64,000 bases of DNA. It comes from Owenia fusiformis (Eukaryota; Annelida; Polychaeta; Sabellida; Oweniidae). Below the pieces are notes generated by a model. It saw only the letters and a program-made list of their open reading frames with translations, was not told where the DNA came from and ran no database searches. The DNA is taken from contig CAIIXF020000011.1 in assembly GCA_903813345.2 (NCBI GenBank), positions 28,326,166 to 28,390,165 on the forward strand. Direction: 5' to 3'. How positions within the stretch are numbered: the stretch's first letter is position 1; every line of letters begins with the position of its first letter. Positions 1-11,432 of the stretch are shown here, piece by piece. The position numbers and the translations under genes are program-made.

Positions 1-430
1 CTTCAGAGCTCTTCAAATAGGCTCACTTACTGTAATTGAGAGATTCCATTTAACCAAACCATGATAAAACCTTAATTAGTGACATCGTGTACTTTAATAT
101 AGTCTAGGGATTCTTTAAAGGTGACTGAAATTAGCCAGTGTAATTAGAAGTTAATATAGCATGAGTATAAAAGGTTATTAAAATAATTTCCACTTTTTAT
201 TTTAAGGTAAATGGGACACCGCGATAATGTTAGCTAATTGTGAACTTGAATTATGTTTAGTAATTAGACTTCATCTAGTTTCTGGTCGTCTTTCCATCTA
301 TTCCCCGACATTTGTTTAAGAGAGAAATTATAATGGCTATACTATAATGTAAAGAACAATCCCGAGAGAACGACTGGATCCACGTGGAGTGGTGATCTAG
401 ATTAAGAATCGTCAAATGTTTTTAGCAATA

Positions 431-1039
431 TGCAGCGTGACATACAAAAATGCACACGTAATGTTTCATAACATTTTGTCAGCATGAAATCTGACTTGCC
501 CTCTATAGCACAGTTGAACTATACTCCTTGGAGCAGCCCGCAAAAAGTTTAAGATGACGAGCTCAATTAGATGCACCTTAATGAGCGTTACAAGATATGT
601 CATCTATTCCTTTACAGGCATACCTGGATTCTTAACTAAATATGCCACCCACCTTTTGTAGTTCATGTATTTGTAAACAAGTTATAATGATTTTATTGAT
701 GACAACCATATCATGATCTTGTGTTTAATTATATTGGGTTTCTTTTCCTAAAAAAACAAGCAAAAGATATTAGTATTTACAAAACTATGTTATAAAAGGT
801 GGGCGGCATTTTTTGTTAAGAATCTACATGTAGATGTGCCTGCAAATGAATGGACGACATTTAGAGCACATACTTTAACGCTCATAAAAGTACATCTAGT
901 TGAGCTAGTCATCTGATACTTCTTGTGGAGTTGCTCCATGGAGTCCAGATTTAATGTGTTAAAGAACAATTCAGATATAATGCAGAGAGAAAAGTTATGA
1001 AACATTATGTGGTTGGCATTTTTTGTGTGTCACCCTGTA
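431..1039. mobile_element. Foldback MITE with mariner-like ends
   Basis: The two halves are degenerate inverted copies of each other. The left arm (about 431-655) reads GATTCTTAACTAAATATGCC near its inner end, and the reverse complement of the right arm (about 795-1039) reads GATTCTTAACAAAAAATGCC. The outer ends resemble TACAGGGTGACAC, which is typical of Tc1/mariner-type ends. No transposase is visible. The short minus-strand open frame inside (790-1005) lies in the palindrome arm and is not taken as a gene. Confidence 0.7.
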
Positions 1040-3737
1040 TTAATGCCGAGTAAAATATGATAAAGCCTGGATTGTCTTTCGTGTATTTAGAACATATGGT
1101 ATATTTCCGTAGATATGCCAATAATTCCAACGATCATTTTTTCCAACTATCGTCACATCATTGAAATTCTATTTATCCCTCAAATAATTGTACTCAAAAT
1201 GGATTTGAGGAGGGCGTACTAACCATCTCAAGCAGTTCGAGGGATATGTGTACAAAGTTGGAGGTTATAATGCAATATTAGTTAATACGCTAATTGATTT
1301 TCAATGAGTTTATTTACTTATACTCATTATGTTGTGTTGGATTACAACATTATTTACAACTTATTGAACTATATACGTCAAACTGCAAACTTGTCGATAA
1401 AGGCTCAATTCATATTTTGTTCATCTATTTCCAACTTTTTAAAGTCAAGTACCATCGTCTTTGAAACTGAAATGTCATAGTAGAATTGTGGTCTTATTAG
1501 GGTCGTCCAAAATTCCAAAGTTCTGTAATGAGAATAATCGAAAGGCAATTGGTTGGCATGTGTCCTTGCCTTATTCTCTTATTTTTTCAAGTTCTTTTGC
1601 CCTTCCGAGCACAGTACCACCCTAGGCTCTCACTTCTCTTCTTTGTGGTACCTCGATACGTCTAGATGGTATTTGGGTACAGCACCTCGTTCCCAGGAAT
1701 GGCTAGGCCTAATACTCAAATGTCAAAAGTGTCCATAGTATATCGCCCAATGTACGATGCGCAACTTACTTCGTGCCTATCATATGAGTCGTCGTGCCTA
1801 TAATGCACGGGGGTAAAGCAGACCCGATGATGCAATGAGCTTGCTCGGCGGTATCATGACTGTGTAACGGGTCTTAATGTATAAGTGTGCTCGGCGGTAG
1901 GTTCAAACAACGCGGATCCTCAAAGCATGTGCTCATGGTATATTCGTGTTTTAACACCCGTGTATAATGGCTAGGATCGTCGTGTATGGGATACTTGATT
2001 CTAAGCGGAATGCCCATATGAACTGAATAGTACTCAATTTTTTGTACTTAGGCCCAGTGACTTGTAAATGGTGTCTAGCATTTATATTCGTATGTTTTTA
2101 TGATATTATGGTTTTGAATTAAATATCTAACTTGAATAATTAGATAAATCAAGTTAAAGGAATAAGAAGAGAGAGAAATTGTATTTAATATTTCATATAA
2201 TATTTTATATTCAAAAACCATGCCAATGTACAATTCCTTATATTCCGAATTTTACTTTCTGAAAAAGAAGTCTGATTAAATCTATTGAAGATATAAGATG
2301 CAGAAATGCCACAATTAATTGAAATTGAAAAAGGGGGACGTCGCATCCCTTTACCAGATAATGATGATTAGCTTTTTAAGGCTTATCCCAAAGTAAAGCC
2401 AGAGCTCGTCTTTATCAACTTCACTCCTGCACAACTGCACAAATATTATCAACTCCACAACTGCACAAAGGAATAAAAAATATCAAAAATTAAACCTCGA
2501 GCTTATCTACAATAAAAAGTATTAATTAAAAATCAAAATGCCCATCGATTCCGCAAAATCAAAAAGAGTGAACTAAGAAAGGTTTCGCAGAGTACACTTT
2601 CTAAGTTAGGATGTACGATTCATTCATACATCCTCGAAAGTGCGACCTTATTTAGAGTTATTCGAGTATACATTGATAAAGATTGTCAGTAACCTAATAT
2701 TATGCACTTACATATAATAAGAAGCCATTATATTTTACTAAAGTAACGAGGCAAAGAAATTTTGAATGAAATAAAAAACGTGTCAATGAAGTTATTCATA
2801 ACTTCACCAAAAATAAAAATGCATTACATCAAAATTTAACGAACATATTCGAATATTCGAAATGTTGTATGACTCTTTAAAAGCTTACCTTTGTATGTGA
2901 TAGATGAAAAGCGGCGTGGCCAAGTGAAGATACTGGTTGGAATCATTACTGTCCTAGGTCTGGCGATGTTCATCCACATAGCCTAGTATTTATAGTGTCT
3001 CTTGTCCACGTAATTACCGACGCTCTTAATGATTAGCTAACAAGTGATTGGCATCGAGTTATTAGACAATGGATCTTCTTCGGGCTTCTTAGAAGACCGT
3101 CTCTGGCGAATAAGAATGGTATTCTGGTCTCTGACACCAGAAATGTCGTAATATACTGATGTTTTAATTACGACTTGAAAAACAACTTTCGGTAGTGTCA
3201 ATAGTGTTACACTTGTAGGTCTTCGCGTCTCTGGATGATGGACGTATCCCGTTTGCGTTCCTACGATTGCCGTATAAACATCCCGAGTTGGGTAAATGAT
3301 CTTAAGATCAAATTTCAATTAAAATTATTAATATTAATGTCGCTCGTGTTCCGCTTATAGATTCTTATTAAGGTTATAGACAGTTCCGTCGAAAAACCTT
3401 CGCGTTGTCTGTCCGTGTTCTATGATCCAATTAGTTTTCTGTGCTCTTTGCGGTTTGGTATGTCCTTCATCGAGATGTCGTGGTTTTAAACTATTTCTTT
3501 GCCTCCCAGTCTTTTCCCATTCAACCCGTACCAGGCCGTCGATCTTATACGATGTACGTTGGATGCTTAATTGAGTCAAGTTTCGAGACACTAACCGTGC
3601 GCAAAGAGAGTTCGATGTTGATTGTTTGTGGGCATGTCTCAAAAGAAAATGTTTAACTAGCCTCTATTATAGAATAAGTCTGCGCTATTATGTAAGCGAT
3701 TAGAGACTAATTTTCATATTACGTACAAGGTACAAGC
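1040..3737. other. Non-coding, no gene recognised
   Basis: AT-rich sequence with no recognisable protein family. Two minus-strand open frames (3355-3642 and 3037-3318) have a rather coding-like composition but no domain I recognise and no convincing splice context. They could be fragments of a decayed element. Confidence 0.4.
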
Positions 3738-3767
3738 AAGGACGTCTATCTCGAGATAGACGTCCTT
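3738..3767. repeat. 30-bp perfect palindrome
   Basis: Each half is AAGGACGTCTATCTC or its exact reverse complement, meeting at a central CTCGAG, with no spacer. It could be abutted transposon termini or a cruciform-forming site. No matching terminal repeat was seen elsewhere in the window. Confidence 0.75.
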
Positions 3768-4723
3768 AGTGCAAGCAATCTAACTCAGATTACGCAACAT
3801 GCTCGTTAATAAGTCAACAATCCATTTCAACAATACAAATTAATTAGCCATGGGGATCACGTTTAAACAATATTTTCACACTTTATTTGTCTATCTACAG
3901 GTGGCAAATGCACGGCCAATAGACAATATACATGTCGCGCTGAAACAAGTTCCTTTGTACTCTCGCTACGTAGCGTCCAAACGCAAGCTGCAAATAAGAT
4001 CTGGAATGGTTCACAAGAATCATGATAAATAATAAATTTCCGAGAAAATATAGGCATAATTGAAGGAAAATAAAAATTCAGACTTTAGAGATGCTTTTAA
4101 CTCAAATATGAAATATCTGAATGGGAATATACCTAGGCAATCTAGGTCAAAGATTAGCTGGCATTAGACTTTGCTCCAGTATTGAAAGATGTTATCTAAT
4201 TTCAATAAAGTAGTAAAATTTTACGAAGTATCATAACTGCAATAACAAAACAAAACAAGATACAACAAGATGTTCCAACACATTAGAATCGTGTAGAAAT
4301 AATCTTGAAATAGATAAGTTTACTACTTACTTATTTCGTGAAAAGTTATCTGGTCACGTGTTTAATAATATCATCAAATATCAGTCGCAGTTATGCGTGT
4401 TTCTCTTTATTTACAGGATGGCATCAAAACAAAACGAAATGTTTCATATTAGTTTGTTGGCAATTCCGCAAACGAAATGTTTTGCTTTTCATAAGCTCTC
4501 GAGTGACTTCAATAATAAGGATGCGTGTTTGCATTAGCATCCGTTACTTTCATTGTTTATCACAATGTATTACGATTGACACACTTTTTTATCCAAGATT
4601 GTTTAGGGAAAGATCAGTCACACTAATTGTTTATGTATTAACCCTGGCGAAAACATGTTTGCTGTAAGTTAAAGAGACAATTGCTAAAACATGCGTATTA
4701 TAAAACTTAAAGAGACATGCGTT

Positions 4724-5045
4724 GATCTCAAAGTCTACAAACGACGTGACTGTCTTGCAAGTACATATGAGTGAACACTAAGCGAATGAGCGAAGCGAAT
4801 AGCATTCTTGGGGTTCTTTCCCGGTTCTTTGAGGGAGTTATGATCTTAAGATGTACAAACGACGCGAACAACTGTCTTGCATGAACACTAGTTAAAGACT
4901 TAGAGCGAACAGCCTTCGTTGTAGGATTATTTGAGGGAGCCATGATGTCAAAATGCGTAAAGGACGCGGCTGTTTTGAAGTATTGGAATGAACACTAATT
5001 AAAGAGCGAACAGCCTTCTTGTAGGATTATTTGAGGGAGCTTTGA
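4724..5045. repeat. Three-unit tandem repeat (about 102-118 bp)
   Basis: Units begin at about 4724, 4842 and 4944. Each contains a CAAACGACGCG-like segment, TGAACACTA, AGCGAACAGCCTTC and a closing TTTGAGGGAGC. The first unit is the most diverged and longest; units 2 and 3 are very similar. Non-coding. Confidence 0.7.
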
Positions 5046-5069
5046 TGTTTCAATTGGGAGAGGGTATTT

Positions 5070-5584
5070 CACGCCTAACCATCGACAAGGTACAGAAACA
5101 AAATATACCGTAGTACACTTTAGATGTACGATGTCACTATGTAATCGATTTGAAGCAAAGGCAATGATGCAGGTGTGATTTAGGTTTTAAAAAAGATTTC
5201 ATGTTTAATTTCGTGTGTTTTCGTTTAGGAAGACATTTATTTAACTTTCTAATAACGTTAAAAAGTTTTCGAACAGTGCTCTGGTCTCATAAAAATCTTC
5301 GTCACTCTTAGACAACAGGGGAGGAAATGATAAAAGGAAATGTGTAAAAACACAACATTTTCCAAGCGACCAATTATATGGGTAGATTGACGACGAAAAA
5401 ATCGAGCACTATTCGAAAAATTAAACATGAAATCCGTAATGCATTCCTCAGATTATTTTTTTAAAACCTACATCAAACCTACAGCATTGCCTTTGCTTCA
5501 AATCGGTTAAATAGTGACATCGTATATCTAAAGTGTACTACGGTATATTTTGTCACTGTACCTTGTCGATGGTTAGGCGTGTAT
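5070..5584. mobile_element. Foldback MITE (about 510 bp)
   Basis: The left arm (about 5070-5172) contains CGCCTAACCATCGACAAGG and the right arm (about 5470-5582) its exact reverse complement. The arms stay alignable for about 100 bp, including a GTAGTACACTTTAGATG segment. No open reading frame. It starts directly after the 4724-5045 tandem repeat. Confidence 0.75.
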
Positions 5585-6960
5585 TTAATACAGGGAAATA
5601 TTCCTTCTCCACAGGCGCAATACCTCTGGTAGCAATTTCACCGACGTCGGTAAATTCATATGTTATATAATAGTTATATAATATTAACAGGCCATTTGTC
5701 TACTTCACGTGATAAAATCCTTGTCTGGATAGTTGTTGCACGATTGTGAATTTATGATGTTTATGGTGTCAGACATTCCTCAGTGATTCTATAATCAGTG
5801 TTTATGTAAAGTACTTGCATAGTTTGTCGAATCATTCGAATTATAAAATAAGGAAATAATTTGCATTGAACACATAAGTAACCCAAGTGCCTTATATTCT
5901 ATTCTAAATGAAAGATTTAAATTGAATAAACAGAAATTAAAAAAGCCTTGTGCCGTATCTCTGAAGTGTTTCAACTTGAAAGTATATATTTGTCACACTA
6001 ATCAATATCAAGTGAAGAAAGGTCGTGTATTACCCAAATGGTTAACATCAAGTGATAAGTCATTCGCTATTTTTCATTTAAACATATTAATCAAATTATA
6101 AATAATGAAGTGAAGAGAAAACATATTATTGCAATGATAAATATATCTAGGCCTATTGATTAAACAACTCAACAATCGATATACATTTGGAAAGAAAGAT
6201 GTTGTTAATCTTATCATTATTTGTATGAACATTTAATAGCATGTTTACAAGTGGCGTAGTTTCATCAAACAAAATTTTGAATGCAGAATTTTCATAAACT
6301 TTACTTATCTCACAAGCTTACCATTCATTCGCTAAACCACGAAATATAATTGAGAGATTCGATTCTAGCTTTTTTCTAAAACTTACCTACACGTTATTAT
6401 GACGTGCAAGGACCTGGGGACAATTCGGGAAATGCGGGCTGATCTCAGCTTTGAGCGTTAATCTCTGCCTCATTTAAAAAGCTAACTATGTGTTTTATAT
6501 ATCTTTTTGAAGTATTTTTTATTTGCATTTCAGTGAACTTATTTTTCCTTCAAAATTTTGATGGGATCCTACATATTTTTAAGGTTAAATATACCCCGAC
6601 ATCGTCAAATACGCTGTAAGACGTAACACTGCGCTTACGGGGCTCGGATAACTTTTGAAATAATGATCAAAATCCCACTAAAATTTCACATTTTATTAAA
6701 TCGAACATGTGCATTTATGACGTCACAATTGCTTGACGGCTACAGTTCAAATTATCTTAAAACGGAACGCTTTTAAAAATTTCAAAATTGTGTAAGGTTT
6801 TGAAGGCGAATGGGACGAGCAATAAGTTTACCTTCATTTAACCTTCTAATTTAGGCCTGATTTGAAAGAAAAATTAACTGCACAATATTGTCATGGCGAA
6901 ATTTACAAAACAATAACCAGTTTGTTTATTTTGCAAATAATATTAAAATAAGAGCTGGTT
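5585..6960. other. Non-coding, nothing recognised
   Basis: AT-rich sequence without open frames of note, splice-flanked exon candidates or an identifiable repeat. Confidence 0.4.
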
Positions 6961-7310
6961 GTCTCCAGGTCTCAAGCCAAATTGTTTGGTGGATTGATCT
7001 AAACATTTTAGGGATGTTTCTTGGTATAACATTTTATAACTGATTAGTTATTCGGCGTTCTGGGTAAACCCTAATCTTAAGGATTTTCCATCCTGAAATC
7101 TTGTCCGTAAAGTCTTCTCTACATGTTTCGCGTCAAGCCGCTTCATGGATCAGCCTTGAATTTTCAGGGATGTTTCTTGGTATAAAAATTTACAGTACAA
7201 TTGCTCAGATTTGGGCATTCTGGGAAAATTCTTAGTGGCCATTTTTGAGGTTTTGTCCCGAAAACTTATCTTTTAAGTCTTGTTTACGCGATTCCAACCA
7301 AAATCTATGG
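6961..7310. repeat. Two-copy tandem duplication (about 155 bp unit)
   Basis: GGGATGTTTCTTGGTATAA occurs at about 7011 and 7168, in each case followed by related text (GGGCATTCTGGG / CGGCGTTCTGGG) and a TCTTG-TACGT-type stretch. The copies are clearly diverged. No coding potential. Confidence 0.55.
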
Positions 7311-7569
7311 ATGATTATCCATGAGTGTGGGGTATATGTTGTAAATAGTCCAGGAGTAAACGACTGAAACACATTAAATTCTCAGAAATTTAGCTGGCCA
7401 TAAATATTGTGTCAGTGACAGAACAGATTATCTTAATGTTTCAGTTTGAAATTCTATATCTCTGTTCATATGAGTATACTAGTAGATAGAATATCTGTAT
7501 CAGCTATTTGAATGTGAAAGCAACTTTTAATACGTGTAGTTCAATGCAGAGTTTTTACATTTCAATTAG

Positions 7570-7866
7570 ACCATAGGCATAGCCATGGGGGGGGGGGGGG
7601 GGGTGCAATTGGCGATCGCACCCCCCCCCCCTCCCATAACCAATAAAATATAACCATGAGAAGAAAAGAGCTTTGGAATGCATTTTATTTGAAGCTTCTA
7701 GCTCACTTTATTATGAAGGAAGTTGCATAAATTTTTGAAAAATTCAAGATACAGTAAATCTTAATTATTGGCTTTTTATGCCACAATCGCATCCCCTGAC
7801 TGAAAATAGAATTTTTTGGGCGATCGCACCCCCCTGCACTGACTGAAAGCTGGCTACGCCCCTGTA
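7570..7866. repeat. Homopolymer-rich repeat with poly-G and poly-C runs
   Basis: A G run (about 7587-7603) and a C run (about 7619-7630) flank GCAATTGGCGATCGC, so the region can fold back. GGCGATCGCACCCCCCTG reappears at about 7819-7837. The closing GGCTACGCCCCTG is typical of widely dispersed non-autonomous repeats. Confidence 0.5.
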
Positions 7867-10744
7867 GACATTTCCATTCTTAAACTTCATATCCTGCAAA
7901 TTCCTATATATTAGGCAATAAAAGTTCTATCTGCATAATATCACATTGTGATCTAGATAGATAACTAGTTTGACTGACTGATATTCATTTGCCTTCATCA
8001 TGTTATTTGGCTTACAATAGCCAGGATTTTGTGACTGGGAGGGTGGTTCATTTTTTAAATTCATGCAAAAATACTTCCCCACCCTCCCCACACTCAAATT
8101 ACCTCATCTTACATTAAGTAATAAAGGTATCATAATTTGATCATTGTGGAATTTATTTTATGAAAGTTTAAGATGCAGAAATTGGTCATTGGTCTTTAAT
8201 TGGTCTTTAAAAAATAAAAGTATCTTGTATCATTATGAAATAAAATCACAACCATTTTTTAGGGATAAACATGAAGTCCCATGAGCAAAAGTATTCAAAA
8301 CATTTTCAAAGTCGTGAATTACTTATAACACATATCTAGACTTAGATACCCTTTGAGACAGTAATCCATTTAGGCTCATTCTATTTTCAAGATGACATCT
8401 GAATTCAACTTAGTTTTGAAGTGTGAACTAGGCATGAAGTATTAACTACCCTAATAAATTAATAATAATCTCATGTTTATTTGGTTTTAACAATGGCCAT
8501 TGTCTCTATCAAAAAATATAATTATACCAAATGAAATTTGGTACTCCATATTCCATTTTAGAATATTTAACTTGAAACTGGAGTAAATATTATATCTGTC
8601 TCTGGGTAGTATAATACATGTATTGTATACTAGTAACATCTTAGATAGTCTTGAATACTTCAAAGAACACCAGATATTTGCCTTTAAAAATACATTGAAT
8701 CAGACTGCAATCTGTCTATGAGTGGAGGACAGTGAATTCACTCTAGACTAAAACCAAGAAGACAAACCCATAACTTACATCTTATCTAAATAATCTGTCA
8801 ACTTAAATACTAACGAGTTTTCCAGAGCTGATCAGATTTGATCAGAACTTTGCAGTTATCTGGAGGACTATAAATACAAGTTGTGCCCTTGTAAATACGA
8901 CGTTATTTTACTTGTTTATGGCTTCGCGCAAATCTTAATACATATTTGACACCTAACTAATTGATTGATTTTGCATTTTATAAGGTTTTCCAGTGACATA
9001 GTGTAATAAATACATATATTTGCAAAGTTATACATCATGGACTTTACATGTGATTCATGACATTTTCACAAGTTCACTTCAATTCCAAACAAATTTTTGC
9101 GGTTAAAATATTGTAAATCTGGATATGACAGCGTTTGGTAAGTCTCATTTAGTTAATATTCAAAATACATAATAATAAGGCACTCAATGTAATCGGATTA
9201 AATTTTGATGAACTTCGATATGATGAATGCGTTAATTATGAATACTATTGATACGCCATGCTTCATAAAGATACTAATTGTTTAACGACAAAAATGCTAC
9301 AATAATATTAAGGTTCAATACCAGATGTTACAATAAAAAGCACATTTACAGACATTGCTGAACAGTTTAATCCAAACGTTACAAAATTGTCCATCTTTGT
9401 TTCTGGTGGGTTTTAATTGAAAGCAATTCCTCGGTCGAGTAAACGAGATTTATGCATTATATGTAGCCATTCGATCCCCGGAAATGAAAACGTAAGCAGT
9501 GACGTATGTCATACCGTACCCCTAAATTACCTTCTTTGCTTCTTCGTATGTTTGTATTATATTATAATATAGTAAGATATGTAAAAGAAAAGGAAACGTA
9601 TTTACGTATATTTTATACCCGATTTTATACAATACCACCCTTGATGGTCTGTATCTGAGGTACAGTCCAAGTATGGATATTATCAAAAAGCGATATAATT
9701 GTATTTTGGTCTCTATTGATGACATTTTTGCTCACATAGCGATGGATCTAATCTTGTAATTTACACCCACTTTCACCTCTTGTTTCTGAGAAATATCACA
9801 TTGCATAATACGCATGCATCATTTGTTGTGTGTCCAAATCATATATACTGTAACAGTGTATAATATGTTGTAACAAACGCATCGGTATCAGTTTCAGCTT
9901 CCGGTTTAGCGGTTGGGCACACAATTTGACCTTTTTTCAAAAATTAGTATAAGTAATCACCCTATGAGCATACCAAAAGGAGCTATTTTTGTATTAAAGT
10001 AATCTATCTATTCATACATTTATATCTTAAGTTTTCAAATCGTACAGTGTCTTGGCTCCCATATTACCTAAGATCAAAATAAAACACAGTATTCACACCT
10101 AATATGGGTCTCAACAAAAATACAGTCTTTGAGGTAATTTTCCTTTGTGTTTTCGACATCCTTTATATTTTCTAATTGTATAAAGGAACACATCAAGAGG
10201 AATGCTTGAGACAAACAAGTATCCTAGTTGATGGACAAACATTTCTTAGAGATGATCTACTGCAATTATTTCAATATGCAATCAATAAATTCAATCAATT
10301 TCTAATAAAGACAGTTGATAGTTGATGGATCTGTATTTGAAGACAGGAACAGCCATATGCATTTGTTTAATATATCACAGAACAAATAAGAACGATTCTT
10401 CTGAACAATAAACCAATTTTGTGAAATAATGCCCGATCAAACTGGAGTAATTTTTACGAAACTGTGAATGACATGAATTTACAAAAAATAAAAAATGGAC
10501 ATTTAGGAATGATCGTGAAAGAGTAGTCTTGCTCCAAGACTGTGGACCTGACTCCTATTTTAACAGCACAGTAGTTAGAGTAGAAGTCCAGGGTCTTTAA
10601 GCAGGACTAGCCTAATGTAAGAGATTTTGAATTTGTTTGATTCCAAAGTATTTGCCAAAATTGGATATGGCCTGAGTACTAACAACGTGTTTTGAAGTTT
10701 CTGAAGTAATATGTATCCGATATTACGTCACATGAATTAATGCC
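7867..10744. other. Non-coding 5' flank of the CCP gene
   Basis: Nearly 2.9 kb of AT-rich DNA with no supported coding exon. Any promoter or 5' untranslated exon of the downstream CCP/LamG gene would lie here, but no TATA box or initiator could be singled out reliably. Confidence 0.4.
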
Positions 10745-11432
10745 ATGCTCTTTCAAATTTCAGTGTATGCGTGTTTTGTACTACTTGGCGTTGAGACGCT
10801 TGGGAACCAGGGAAGTAAGATCTCTGTGGTAAAACGAGATGTAGAAAATAAAAATGACCCAATGTATATCGTCCCAAAATATGAACGGCGAAAAATAGAA
10901 TTGAATAATATAAAACAACATATCAATAAATATGACACAGATCAACTATTAGAGCACCTAAGCAACCTGGTCCCAGACCTCCAGGCATTCTTAACTTTGG
11001 AATTACCTCCAAAATACAGAAACAAGACACTCAACGCCATATCTACATTAGAATCTATCCAGCTATTAAAAGAGCCATTTGCTAGATTTATCAAAACATT
11101 AACGCGACAAATGGAGATCTTAGTCAGGAGGGATGAGGAGGAGGGAATCCACGAATTAATTAAGACACTAAAGACGTGTATGGTTAATCGTTTATATTAT
11201 GGTATAGGTGATCTGGGTGTGTCCATCACCACTTCAATGGAACTAATGGAAGAACTAGGAATAGTTAACAAAACAGACGCAACTGATGATAATGGAGAAA
11301 GGCTTAATATTGCAATTACAAAAACTTATTATAATTTGATGAGATGGAGAAAGAGGCTAAACACTATAAAAACACGGGTGAATGGCATTCACTTAACCGC
11401 ACCACCGAGATTTCTATGCCCAAGTAGACGAG
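10745..11432 (+). CDS. CCP gene exon 1: signal peptide and helical N-terminal region
   Basis: Starts with ATG giving a hydrophobic leader (MLFQISVYACFVLLG) and a likely cleavage site just before NQGSK. About 200 mostly charged, helix-prone residues follow, with a heptad-like leucine/isoleucine pattern and two cysteines (KTC, FLC). I recognise no domain. The exon ends CGAG|GTAAAG in phase 1. A caution on the start: CTCTTTCAAATTTCAG directly after the ATG looks like a splice acceptor, so an upstream first exon could replace the first few residues. Downstream, in the intron, lies a poly-C run (about 11485-11498). Confidence 0.7.

Noticed and set aside
790-1005. Minus-strand open frame of 71 codons
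   Set aside because: It lies entirely in the arm of a foldback element and resembles no protein.
3037-3642. Two consecutive minus-strand open frames with fairly coding-like composition
   Set aside because: No recognisable domain, no matching splice sites to join them and no start context; possibly decayed transposon coding sequence, but I cannot support it.
4724-5045. CRISPR-like array
   Set aside because: Three directly adjoining units of over 100 bp without spacers, in a eukaryotic sequence; a plain tandem repeat.
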